A stretch of DNA of 19,994 bases from Dehalococcoidales bacterium (lineage in GTDB: Bacteria; Chloroflexota; Dehalococcoidia; Dehalococcoidales; UBA3254). The number at the start of each line of letters is the position of its first letter. Position 1 is the first letter of the stretch. Location: positions 1-19,994 of the forward strand of contig JAQULX010000010.1 of assembly GCA_028718465.1 (NCBI GenBank). Reading direction: 5' to 3'. Positions 1-7,464 of the stretch are shown in pieces. The notes under the pieces are model-generated. The model was not told the origin of the DNA. It saw only the letters and a list, made by a program, of their open reading frames with translations, and did not search any database. A program made the position numbers and the translations under genes.

Positions 1-159
1 GCGCTTGTTCCCACCATTATTTTCGAGATAGGGAACCGGAATATTCTTACAATCTTAAATACCCGCTATAGTTGCCTATTCATTTTAAATAATAAGTCGA
101 CACCGGTCAAAAGAGCGAGTATGATCCTGGTCGGTTTCAGCCTGACGAGGGCAATAACC

Positions 160-1851
160 TTATACTCTGATTTCAACGGTCACTTTAGTCCCTTTCCCGG
201 GTTCCGAGATGATCTTTAAATCAGCCCCTATCAGTTTGGCCCGTTCCTGCATGCTCATGAGTCCCAGACTGCCCTTGCTGCCCGATCTGGTCAAGGCTTC
301 TTTTATATCAAAACCGGCGCCGTTGTCAACTATCTCCATTCCAAGATATCCCTCATCAAACTGGAGATTAACTGTAGCCGTACCGGTCCGGGCATGTTTG
401 CGGACATTATTCAGTGCTTCCTGAGCGATGCGGAATAAGCCCAGTTTTACCTCATCCGATAGCTCCGGTTCCTGTCCTTCGACATTTAACTTGACTTTGA
501 TCTGTTTTAACTTATTAGTATCTTCTACAATCTGTTCTAAAGCTGCCAGCAATCCCAGATGATCCAGCACTCCCGGCCGCAGCTCATGACTGTAGCGGCG
601 GACATCATCCATGGCCCGTCCGGCATCCTTCTCCAGGTATTGAAGTTTATCCAGCACCTCCGGCGACCGGATTTTCCCCGACCCCAGGATTGAGTCAATC
701 TGTAACTTGAGGATGGATAGATACTGGACGGTATCATCATGCAGCTCATAAGCGATGCGTTTCCTTTCCTCCTCCTGCACCCTGGTAATTCTGTTAGCGT
801 ATTCTTTCAGGGATTGTTCCATTCTCTTCCGTTCGGTAAGATCGTGCAGAGTCGCCACGCGACCGGTCACATTTTCGTAACGGTCGAATAGAGGTATCAG
901 GCTCAGCTCATAGGTACACCGCCTGTTGTCGCTTTCGATAGCAATCTCCGCATGTGATCCGCCGGTATTTTCCTGAATTTGCCTGAGCAGATCCGGATGC
1001 CTGGTTAAACTCAGGCCGACCGGTTTGCCAATTAATTGCCGTACCGGATAGCCGATAATATTTTCGGCAGCCCGGTTAACATCGAGAATCCGGTTTTCTC
1101 TATCCAGAACGATAACTCCGTCCTCCATGTTTTCCACCACATTTTTGCGGGCGATGGGCACAATTTTTAGAATTTGATAACGGAAAAGTCCCAGCGCGAT
1201 AATCACGCCTGAAACCATAAAAGCCGTCGGGGTCATATCGATGTGGTAAGTGGGCGCCGCGCGGAAAATGTAAATTATATTCCATATCAACGGCAGGATG
1301 ACACTGACCAGCAACACTATAATCTGTTTACGGTATATATTACCGGGATAGAACAGCCTCTTACCGATAATAACCAGACCCGAAATGAGCAGCGCGTAAG
1401 AATACAGTGTATGGATCCAGAACCAGAACCCGTAAGTTTTCAATTGGACTGTAAATTCGCCGAAGGGCTCCAGAAAAGCATCATACCACATCCATCCATG
1501 GAGAAAGTTGGTCCAGACCAGAATCAATGTGATCGCAGGAATAATTAACAGGACATACCAGTGACGGACCAGCCAGTTTTCCTGTCCTATATATTGAATG
1601 GTGAAAATAAACCACGAGACAGGCACGCCTACGATACCGATATACTCGATGCTGTTGGCAAGTCGAAAACCGGACAATGTGCCGGCGTTCACCTCAATGA
1701 TATATCCCAGCGCAAATATCATGGTCATCCCGGTAAGAATCGACATGGCGACAGCTCCCGGCGCCGGACGACGGCGCCAGAAGAATACAGCAAGGATGGA
1801 CGAAATCAGAGCTGACAGGATCAGAGCTACCAGATATTCAGTAAACCCCAT
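160..1851 (-). CDS. Membrane sensor histidine kinase (7TM input, PAS, HisKA_3, HATPase_c)
   Basis: A 563-residue two-component sensor kinase. Residues 1-230 contain about seven hydrophobic segments and resemble the 7TM input module of histidine kinases. Residues 235-340 form a PAS domain, followed by a short linker helix. The HisKA_3 (NarX/DegS-type) dimerisation segment has the phosphoacceptor H371 in HDDTVQ. The ATPase domain shows the N box (EALNN, 479-482 region), G1 DNGAGF (509-514) and G2 GSLGL (527-531), so it appears catalytically complete. ATG is preceded by AGGA five bases away. HisKA_3 kinases normally pair with NarL/LuxR-type response regulators. None lies between this gene and the left edge; the 159 bases after its stop show no convincing gene. 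The signal sensed is unknown. Family assignment is secure; ligand and partner are not. Confidence 0.93.
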   Translation of the reverse strand: MGFTEYLVALILSALISSILAVFFWRRRPAPGAVAMSILTGMTMIFALGYIIEVNAGTLSGFRLANSIEYIGIVGVPVSWFIFTIQYIGQENWLVRHWYVLLIIPAITLILVWTNFLHGWMWYDAFLEPFGEFTVQLKTYGFWFWIHTLYSYALLISGLVIIGKRLFYPGNIYRKQIIVLLVSVILPLIWNIIYIFRAAPTYHIDMTPTAFMVSGVIIALGLFRYQILKIVPIARKNVVENMEDGVIVLDRENRILDVNRAAENIIGYPVRQLIGKPVGLSLTRHPDLLRQIQENTGGSHAEIAIESDNRRCTYELSLIPLFDRYENVTGRVATLHDLTERKRMEQSLKEYANRITRVQEEERKRIAYELHDDTVQYLSILKLQIDSILGSGKIRSPEVLDKLQYLEKDAGRAMDDVRRYSHELRPGVLDHLGLLAALEQIVEDTNKLKQIKVKLNVEGQEPELSDEVKLGLFRIAQEALNNVRKHARTGTATVNLQFDEGYLGMEIVDNGAGFDIKEALTRSGSKGSLGLMSMQERAKLIGADLKIISEPGKGTKVTVEIRV

Positions 1852-1887
1852 ACTGTTCCTGCATTAATAATTCAATCAATAATTCAG

Positions 1888-1908
1888 ATGTATACATACA
1901 TTATTATA
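1888..1908 (-). promoter_or_regulatory. Candidate promoter -10 and palindromic operator for the histidine kinase gene
   Basis: On the minus strand a perfect TATAAT lies at 1908-1903, about 50 bases before the ATG. Just downstream, 1888-1897 is the perfect 10-base palindrome ATGTATACAT, where a dimeric regulator could sit over the expected start site. No good -35 is seen at 16-18 bases (the sequence there is T-rich), so an activator may be needed, or the -10 match may be fortuitous. Confidence 0.4.
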
Positions 1909-1923
1909 GCCCTGTCAGATGAT

Positions 1924-1950
1924 AAAAAATAACGGCTCCGGTCGAGACCG
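1924..1950 (-). terminator. Probable intrinsic terminator of the citrate synthase-trmO-glycosylase operon
   Basis: Reading the minus strand after the glycosylase stop, CGGT-CTCG-ACCG (1950-1939) can form a small GC hairpin. It is followed six bases later by a T-rich run with six consecutive T (1929-1924). The stem is short and separated from the T run, so this is a moderate candidate. Confidence 0.4.
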
Positions 1951-1996
1951 AATATCAGACATCCTGAGATACAGACCGTCTTGAGGCAAGCGTTCT

Positions 1997-2659
1997 TCAG
2001 GAAAATTGGCAGCCGCTCAGCGGGCATGTCCGGCAGAGCGGCGTGTTTTTGCGACAGGCATTCTTACCAAGAGCGACCAGCAGGGCATGGTACTCATTGA
2101 ACACCCTGACATCGCGGGGGAGGTTGTCCAGGAAAAGCTTTTGATAGTCGGCATATTTGCGGCCCTCCGGCTGAAGGCCGCAGCGATCAAGAATCCGCCG
2201 GGTGTAAGCATCGATAACAAACACGGGCTTGTTTCCGGCATACAGGAGTATGGAATCGGCCGTCTCCTCTCCAATCCCGTGCACACCCAAAAGCTCTTCC
2301 CGCAGCGCGGCGGTATCAGTAGCGAACATTTTGTCCAGGCTGTCGCCATACATCTCGCCGAACCAGGAGGCAAAAGCCTTTAATTTTACTGCTTTTGCGT
2401 TGTAATAACCGCAAGAGTGGATAAGTCCGGCCAATTCCGCCTGAGGGAGTCTACGCAAGGCTGAGGGCGATAAAGCCTGTGCTTTTTTCAGATTGATGAT
2501 GCCTTTCTCAACATTGGTCCAGGCTGCGGATTGGGTCAGCACTGCCCCCACAATCACCTCAAAAGGCCCATCCGCCGGCCACCAGTGCTGGGGGCCGTAA
2601 CAGGAAAATAATTGCTGATAAATGTCCAGAAGCTTTTTCTTTATTTGATCCTTACCCAT
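1997..2659 (-). CDS. HhH-GPD DNA glycosylase, endonuclease III-like (MagIII-type active site)
   Basis: A 220-residue base-excision-repair glycosylase of the endonuclease III superfamily. The helix-hairpin-helix is at 124-138 (HGIGEETA). The conserved catalytic Asp is D150 in VIDAYTRR. A C-terminal iron-sulfur motif uses C202, C209, C212 and C217, spaced x6-x2-x4; classical Nth has x6-x2-x5. The lysine that gives Nth its AP-lyase activity (PGVGRKTA) is replaced by E132. From memory, this replacement also occurs in the 3-methyladenine glycosylase MagIII. I therefore infer a monofunctional glycosylase, perhaps for alkylated bases, rather than a bifunctional Nth. The ATG lies inside the 3' end of the trmO-like gene (19-base overlap) and has no clear Shine-Dalgarno site, so translational coupling is likely. 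Last gene of a three-gene operon. Confidence 0.88.
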   Translation of the reverse strand: MGKDQIKKKLLDIYQQLFSCYGPQHWWPADGPFEVIVGAVLTQSAAWTNVEKGIINLKKAQALSPSALRRLPQAELAGLIHSCGYYNAKAVKLKAFASWFGEMYGDSLDKMFATDTAALREELLGVHGIGEETADSILLYAGNKPVFVIDAYTRRILDRCGLQPEGRKYADYQKLFLDNLPRDVRVFNEYHALLVALGKNACRKNTPLCRTCPLSGCQFS

Positions 2660-3096
2660 TCGGGGACTTGTGCCTCATCCACAGAATCATAGCCGGGGAT
2701 ATAGGGTTTAATATCAACTACAGGTGTACCGTCAAAGGCATCCAGGCCCCGGACTTTCAGGAGATTACCTTTACGCTCCAGTAGCCTGACCGTAGTTTTG
2801 CTTATCGGATTAGGACGGTCAGGAGAACGGGTAGCAAAAAGCCCTACCAGAGGAGATCCGGGATTACGTTTCAGGTGGATCTTATTGGGAGTAGCGATCT
2901 CATGGTTTCGCTGCGTACAGAAAAGGACGATGATATGGGAAAATTCGTCCAGGTTGTCCAGGGCTTCATCCAGTTCGGGACTGATGATTATCTCGGATAC
3001 AACGTTTTCCCATCTCTGCCTGACGGACTTATCAGCTATTCCGTTGCGGACAAAACCAATGGCTTTTAAATGCATATCCGGCAATTCGATATTCAC
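2641..3096 (-). CDS. trmO: TrmO/TsaA-family tRNA t6A37 N6-methyltransferase
   Basis: A 151-residue protein of the TsaA/YaeB (UPF0066) beta-barrel family. The family signature GLFATRSPDRPNPI is at 85-98, followed by the conserved LDAFDGTPVVDIKPYIP stretch at 118-134. Characterised TrmO uses S-adenosylmethionine to methylate N6-threonylcarbamoyladenosine at tRNA position 37, making m6t6A. This protein corresponds to the single-domain core and lacks the C-terminal extension of the longer E. coli enzyme. The start is GTG, one base after the stop of the citrate synthase-type gene, and the end overlaps the glycosylase start, so all three are probably one transcript. Family is clear; the exact tRNA substrates are inferred. 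Confidence 0.88.
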   Translation of the reverse strand: MNIELPDMHLKAIGFVRNGIADKSVRQRWENVVSEIIISPELDEALDNLDEFSHIIVLFCTQRNHEIATPNKIHLKRNPGSPLVGLFATRSPDRPNPISKTTVRLLERKGNLLKVRGLDAFDGTPVVDIKPYIPGYDSVDEAQVPEWVRIK

Positions 3097-3097
3097 C

Positions 3098-4342
3098 CTA
3101 TTCCAGCGGAGTCAACGTCAGGAGGTCCTTGGCAATCCGGGGATATTTGGCGATAAAACACAGCTCATCCTCCACCAGGGGCTTATGAGATTCTACATTG
3201 GCATATCTGACCAGCTCCAGGACTTCATTAGCCTCCTCCTTCGAAGCAAAGCCGATATGCTCTTTCGTTTTCCCCATGATAAAGCTGAACCCGGAAATGC
3301 CGCCATACTGCCCGGAGCAGATCTCACGGCCGGTCTCTACCATCTCGGGTTCTCCCCTGCCGAGTTCCTTAAAATCATAAAGCTCATAGTTTTCGGGATC
3401 TTTGAGAACACCGTCGGCATGAATGCCGGAGGCATGAGCAAAGGCATTCGCGCCCACGCCAGGCTGATTGATAGGAATCGGCACATCAAAGGCATAGCTG
3501 GCGAACTTGGCCAGCTTGTTGGCCCTGGTAAGATCGATATTGCCGGCCAACCGGTAGTTCCTGGCGAAATTCTTGGATTTGGTTACCGCCAGGACCACCG
3601 CCACGAGATCAGCATTGCCAGCCCTCTCTCCGATGCCGTTAACAGTGGTATTTATATAAGCATCCTGTCCGCCGTCAATGACTCCCTTTGCTCCGGCCAA
3701 GGAATTGGCGACAGCCATACCAAGGTCACCGTGACAATGTATTTCCACAGGAATTCCAATCTCTTTAGCCAGTTTTCGACAGGTTTCGTAAATTGTAAAA
3801 GGATTATCGTATCCCAGGGTGTCGCAATATCTCAAACGTTGAGCGCCGTGTTCTGCTGCGACCTGGCCGAATTTGATTAAAAATTTCAGGGAGGTCCTTG
3901 AGGCGTCCTCTGCATTTACTCCAATGGATTGGCAGCCCAGATTCCTGGCCGCGTCCACAGCACCAGTCATTTCCTGAATGATATCTTCACGGGTCTTCTT
4001 CCCTCGGAACTTACCGTTTATCATCTGGTCGGAAGTAGATATGGAGAGGTTCAAATGGCGGATTTGCGGCACCATCTTGAAAGCCATTTCCACATCCGGG
4101 ACAATGGCCCGAATCCAGCCTCCCAAACGCATAGGCGCAATTACACCCATGGCAGCCAGTTCGAGGTTTGCCTTCAAATACAGTGACTCATGGCGAGTGG
4201 TAGGAAACCCGAATTCAGACTGAAAAATTCCCATCTCATTCAAGTAAATATTGATCAGGGTTTTTTCGATTTTGGACAAACCCAGCTTGGCTGTTTGCAC
4301 GCCGTCTCTATTGGTTACATCAATTAAATAAATCTCAGGCAT
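3098..4342 (-). CDS. Homocitrate/isopropylmalate synthase family enzyme, probable Re-citrate synthase
   Basis: A 414-residue DRE-TIM acyl-CoA aldolase-type enzyme. Visible motifs: R12-D13-G14-x-Q16 in the first strand; the metal-binding HCHGDLG at 202-208 (H202, H204); NGIGERAGN at 235-243; and the second-domain segment around AHASGIHADGV (303-312). The C-terminal leucine-regulatory domain of LeuA is absent. Such proteins are usually labelled homocitrate synthase. However, the Dehalococcoides and Clostridium kluyveri members of this superfamily are Re-face citrate synthases, condensing acetyl-CoA with oxaloacetate. No nif genes or lysine alpha-aminoadipate genes occur nearby and no ordinary citrate synthase is seen, so Re-citrate synthase is my preferred reading. 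Homocitrate or citramalate synthase remains possible. GGAG lies ten bases before the ATG. First gene of the operon. Confidence 0.85.
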   Translation of the reverse strand: MPEIYLIDVTNRDGVQTAKLGLSKIEKTLINIYLNEMGIFQSEFGFPTTRHESLYLKANLELAAMGVIAPMRLGGWIRAIVPDVEMAFKMVPQIRHLNLSISTSDQMINGKFRGKKTREDIIQEMTGAVDAARNLGCQSIGVNAEDASRTSLKFLIKFGQVAAEHGAQRLRYCDTLGYDNPFTIYETCRKLAKEIGIPVEIHCHGDLGMAVANSLAGAKGVIDGGQDAYINTTVNGIGERAGNADLVAVVLAVTKSKNFARNYRLAGNIDLTRANKLAKFASYAFDVPIPINQPGVGANAFAHASGIHADGVLKDPENYELYDFKELGRGEPEMVETGREICSGQYGGISGFSFIMGKTKEHIGFASKEEANEVLELVRYANVESHKPLVEDELCFIAKYPRIAKDLLTLTPLE

Positions 4343-4409
4343 CTCTTTATTTCTCCAGGATACAGTCTAGAAAGTGGGCTGTCAGAGGACATAATGCTTT
4401 ATGTAGATT

Positions 4410-4438
4410 ATCTTAGCATGACTTGAGGTTTTTATCAA
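4410..4438 (-). promoter_or_regulatory. Promoter of the citrate synthase-type operon
   Basis: On the minus strand -35 TTGATA (4438-4433) and -10 TAAGAT (4415-4410) are separated by exactly 17 bases. The predicted leader of about 60 bases contains the inverted repeat CATAA-AGCA-TTATG (plus 4390-4403), close to the start site and a possible operator. Confidence 0.55.
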
Positions 4439-4668
4439 AAATACGGAATGACGCCCCATGGAAAATATTACCTTTTTACGCTCAAGATGATTCCCGGTTT
4501 GAGAGCGATATCGATGTCCCGGTTGAGCTTGAACTGAATAAAACTCCGGGATTACAAGAACCATTTCCACGGAAATGGGGCACTCTTATCTATTTTCAGA
4601 CCGCAAAGCTGATCTGCGTGCTCCTGTAGAGCAGCAATTGGGAGAACAATATAATGTTAACGGACAGC
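4439..4668. other. Intergenic stretch without a recognisable gene
   Basis: Together with its flanks this is a 383-base gap between two minus-strand units. Short open frames exist on both strands but lack start signals and recognisable protein motifs. The only structure found is a near-perfect palindrome at 4561-4578 (CCATTTCC-AC-GGAAATGG), an 8-base stem with a 2-base centre, with no T run beside it. It could be a protein-binding site or the relic of an older element. Confidence 0.4.
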
Positions 4669-4701
4669 AAAAAGGGGGAGCTAGAGATCAGCTCCCCCTT
4701 A
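4669..4701 (-). terminator. Strong intrinsic terminator of the pterin oxidoreductase-ferredoxin operon
   Basis: A perfect 11-base stem (plus 4672-4682 with 4690-4700, AAGGGGGAGCT against AGCTCCCCCTT) encloses a 7-base loop. Read on the minus strand, it ends in TTTTT. It begins about 25 bases after the ferredoxin stop, giving a textbook rho-independent terminator. Confidence 0.9.
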
Positions 4702-4725
4702 CTTATTACCTGTACGTATCCAGCC

Positions 4726-5061
4726 TTATCGGGGTGTGAACATGACCTGATGAGGCTTCTCATCCATGATCCTGGCCAGCTCGGTTACAGGACCGTAAGC
4801 GATCACCTGGGCCTGACAATGCTTAACGCAGGCCGGCACCTCGCCATTCTCGCGGACCCGGGCGGCGCACAGATCGCAATAGGCAGTCGGGAAAGGAATA
4901 TAATCAATCCTCAACCTGCCATCCGGTAAGGTTGTCAGGATCTCGTTAAGATAAATCCCACCTTTGCCGACCGGATATCCATGCTCTTGCTTGCAGGCTA
5001 CCTCGCAGGAATGGCAGCCGGTACAATATTCATAATCAAACAATAATGCATTCTTCGGCAT
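4726..5061 (-). CDS. Two-cluster 4Fe-4S ferredoxin-like electron-transfer subunit
   Basis: A 111-residue ferredoxin-like protein. Cluster one: C13-x2-C16-x2-C19-x3-C23. Cluster two: C62-x2-C65-x12-C78-x3-C82. This is the arrangement of DMSO reductase-family beta subunits, but those usually carry three or four clusters in 180-300 residues, so this is a minimal form. There is no signal peptide or membrane segment, so a cytoplasmic location is expected. It starts 13 bases after the pterin oxidoreductase stop, with GGAAGGA as ribosome site, and the unit ends at a strong terminator. It most likely passes electrons between the pterin enzyme and a soluble carrier. The redox partner is unknown, and no membrane anchor subunit is encoded nearby. 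Confidence 0.9.
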   Translation of the reverse strand: MPKNALLFDYEYCTGCHSCEVACKQEHGYPVGKGGIYLNEILTTLPDGRLRIDYIPFPTAYCDLCAARVRENGEVPACVKHCQAQVIAYGPVTELARIMDEKPHQVMFTPR

Positions 5062-5074
5062 CTTTTTTCCTTCC

Positions 5075-7303
5075 TTAATCCTTTATTTTCACCAGCCGGC
5101 AAAGACTGGTCTTGTAAGCTCCGCCGCCGAAACCGGACTTGCTCTGCGTTCCCATGGGGACCAGCTGATTGCAGTTATATTCCCAGTTGTCGAATAATCC
5201 AGGGGCTTCGGGTTTGGCTTCGGGTATCCACCAGCCATGGCCCACGGAAACGACCCTGGGATGAGCGGTGGGAGTGATCTGGGCTTTGAATTTAGCTCGG
5301 CCGTGATTATTTTCTGCTATAATCCATTCACCGTCCACGATGCCGTACTCTTTAGCGGTCTGGGGATTGATCTCGATAACAGAATCCGGTACTATCTCCC
5401 TCAGCCAGGGCACCATGCGGTGCTCAGAATGGAAGAAGACCGGCACCCGGCGTCCGCTGGCAAAGATCAGAGGGTATTTTTCCCAGAGTTCCGGGGTTGA
5501 GACCGGACTTTCAGAGGCTTCCTGGAAGTAAGGCAGAGGGTCCAGTCCCCATTCTTCGAAACGAGTGGCATATAGCTCTATCTTCCCGGTAGGGGTATTG
5601 AATCCGGGCTGGCCGTCTTTTCTCAGCAAACCTCTCTCGTGGCGACGGTAAGGTACACTGGGTCCCTCTTTAGGACAATACCAGCTTCCACGAGCGGCCA
5701 GCTCATCATAGGTGATTCCTGCGGGTTTCAATCTATCATCAATCAAATCTTTGACTTTTTTAAAGCGAATGGGGTTGAGGTTGAGCCGATTGGCCATTTC
5801 CAGGTTGATCTCCCAGTCCGATTTGGTATCCCCGGAATCTACCGCTTTGACCATATTGGTCAGCGGCCACCACCAGTTACGGAAGCTTTCCTTTTCTCCC
5901 AAAACCGCCGCCGGCAGGAAGATATCCGCCAGGGCAATGCTGGTAGGAGTATGGATGGTATCCACCACCACTATAAAATCCAGGTCCTTCAGAGCATTGA
6001 GGTGTCTTCTGGGATCACAGGCCTGGCCGCCAATGGGGTTGGAGGTCTGGATCCAGGCGCCATGAATTTTATAGGGTTTGCCGGTTTCCAGCTGCTCCAG
6101 CAAGACATCCGGTTGGCCCCAGCCACGAAAGCCTTTGACCATGGGATAGCGATCACAGCCGATTCTCTTTTCATTTAACCTTTTGACCATCTCTTCGCCA
6201 TACAGGTCGGTCAGCTCTTGAGAGCTGAAGGGGTAGGTGGTGACGCCGAAAGCGGCCTTGGCCATCACATTGCCACCCGGGATGTCTACATTGCCGGTGA
6301 CGGACCACAGGTGAGCAATAGCCTGCGCAACCGTAGTGCCCTGGGGATTGCCGTCGATGGGCACCCCCCAGTGGATGGCAGATGGTTTGCTCTGGGCATA
6401 CAGACGAGCGGCGCGGACCAGGTCTTCAGTCTTGATCCAGGCAGTCGCGGCCATTTTCTCCGGGGGATACTCCTGCACCCTTTCCTTCAGCTTATCAAAG
6501 CCGTAACACCATTTATCGACGAACTCTTTATCATAAAGTCCCTCGTTGATAATAACATTCAACATACCCATGGCAATGGCGCCGTCCGTGCCGGGCCGGT
6601 TCTGCAAATGAATCTCGGCGCGGGAGGCCAACCAGGTGACCCGCGGATCGATCACAATCAGTTTCGATCCCATCTTCATGCAGTCAACGATCCAGTGGCC
6701 GAAGAAACCGTCGAAACAGCCGTTGATAGGATTTTGAGCCCAGTTAATAATGACATTCGGTCTCTGCCACTGGGGATCTTCATAGCGCTTTTCCAGGAAT
6801 TGAGCGCAGTCTGCCATGGTATAATCGCCGTTGGTGACAAACATGGCGCCCTGCCTGGGGGTATAGCAAGAGTGACCGCCCAGGCCAATCTGCACCCAGT
6901 TCGGGCTTCCGTAAGCATAACAGAGATAGGTGATGGGCCCTCCAATGTCACGTCCTGTTCCCTGGCCAAAGATGACTGATTCCGCACCATATTTGTCGCG
7001 GATCTCCCTGAGGCGCTTTTCACAGGTATCAAAGGCTTCATCCCAGGTGATCTGCTGCCATTTATTTTCACCGCGGGCTCCCACCCTCTTTAAGGGGTGG
7101 GTTACACGGTCAGGATGATACATATACTGGGCCAAAGCCAGCCCTTTGGGGCAAACCCGACCCTGGTTCCAGGGATGACTTTCATCGCCTTCAACTTTGA
7201 CCAGCCGCCCGTCTTCCACAAACAGCTTAAAACCGCACCCCCCATGTGAACCACAGCCGGGCGACCAGGCTGTCGTCCTGACTACATTTTTGTCTTTTTC
7301 CAT
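5075..7303 (-). CDS. DMSO reductase-family molybdo/tungstopterin oxidoreductase, acetylene hydratase-like clade
   Basis: A 742-residue catalytic subunit with the full molybdopterin oxidoreductase fold, including the C-terminal dinucleotide-binding domain from about 620. From memory, it strongly resembles Pelobacter acetylenicus acetylene hydratase in places, such as NVIINEGLYDKEFV near 248. C146 (GGHSCYTPRQGA) aligns with the metal-ligand Cys141 of that enzyme. The N-terminal cluster motif is odd: C17-x2-H20-x2-C23 followed by C51, instead of C-x2-C-x3-C plus a distant Cys. The catalytic Asp13 of acetylene hydratase has no counterpart (G21), so that activity is not supported. There is no Tat signal, so it is probably cytoplasmic. 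AGGAGG precedes the ATG. The substrate is unknown; a redox or hydroxylation reaction on a small organic compound is possible. Confidence 0.9.
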   Translation of the reverse strand: MEKDKNVVRTTAWSPGCGSHGGCGFKLFVEDGRLVKVEGDESHPWNQGRVCPKGLALAQYMYHPDRVTHPLKRVGARGENKWQQITWDEAFDTCEKRLREIRDKYGAESVIFGQGTGRDIGGPITYLCYAYGSPNWVQIGLGGHSCYTPRQGAMFVTNGDYTMADCAQFLEKRYEDPQWQRPNVIINWAQNPINGCFDGFFGHWIVDCMKMGSKLIVIDPRVTWLASRAEIHLQNRPGTDGAIAMGMLNVIINEGLYDKEFVDKWCYGFDKLKERVQEYPPEKMAATAWIKTEDLVRAARLYAQSKPSAIHWGVPIDGNPQGTTVAQAIAHLWSVTGNVDIPGGNVMAKAAFGVTTYPFSSQELTDLYGEEMVKRLNEKRIGCDRYPMVKGFRGWGQPDVLLEQLETGKPYKIHGAWIQTSNPIGGQACDPRRHLNALKDLDFIVVVDTIHTPTSIALADIFLPAAVLGEKESFRNWWWPLTNMVKAVDSGDTKSDWEINLEMANRLNLNPIRFKKVKDLIDDRLKPAGITYDELAARGSWYCPKEGPSVPYRRHERGLLRKDGQPGFNTPTGKIELYATRFEEWGLDPLPYFQEASESPVSTPELWEKYPLIFASGRRVPVFFHSEHRMVPWLREIVPDSVIEINPQTAKEYGIVDGEWIIAENNHGRAKFKAQITPTAHPRVVSVGHGWWIPEAKPEAPGLFDNWEYNCNQLVPMGTQSKSGFGGGAYKTSLCRLVKIKD

Positions 7304-7397
7304 GAGTCCCTCCTTGTTCCTTTCACAAATATTACATTTATTCGTATCTGGAAGTGGTTTTTTATTTCAAGACTGACTGTTTAGGGGAATCGCTTCT

Positions 7398-7436
7398 ATA
7401 ATACACCTTTAGTATTAAAATGTGAAATTTATCACA
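7398..7436 (-). promoter_or_regulatory. Promoter with CRP/FNR-type box for the pterin oxidoreductase operon
   Basis: On the minus strand -35 TTCACA (7426-7421) and -10 TATTAT (7403-7398) are 17 bases apart, each one base from consensus. The -35 is part of a perfect TGTGA-N6-TCACA palindrome (7421-7436), the classic CRP/FNR-family target. An overlap with the -35 suits either class II activation or repression. The predicted leader is about 88 bases. Confidence 0.65.
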
Positions 7437-7464
7437 CTAAGTATTTCCTCTTCTAAGATCGTCC

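Noticed and set aside
2798..3880. Long plus-strand open frame (360 codons) opposite trmO and the citrate synthase-type gene
   Set aside because: It lies antisense to two conserved genes, shows no recognisable domain, and has an erratic composition expected of a codon-bias shadow.
3098..4342. Nitrogenase-associated homocitrate synthase (NifV) or 2-isopropylmalate synthase
   Set aside because: There are no nif or leu genes nearby and no LeuA regulatory domain; these remain possible but less likely than Re-citrate synthase.
4382..4629. Small open frames on both strands in the 383-base gap
   Set aside because: They have no ribosome sites, no family motifs and mixed composition; the region also carries the operon promoter.
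5639..6979. Plus-strand open frames of 179 and 253 codons inside the pterin oxidoreductase gene
   Set aside because: They are antisense to a strongly conserved enzyme and have no ribosome site or family motif.
5075..7303. Calling the pterin enzyme acetylene hydratase or formate dehydrogenase
   Set aside because: The Asp next to the cluster needed for acetylene hydration is absent, and no formate-dehydrogenase selenocysteine/cysteine-His signature was recognised; only the clade similarity is claimed.
7397..7402. Plus-strand TATAAT as a promoter for the ABC transporter
   Set aside because: No -35 was found at 16-18 bases, and the same bases form the -10 of the well-matched minus-strand promoter.
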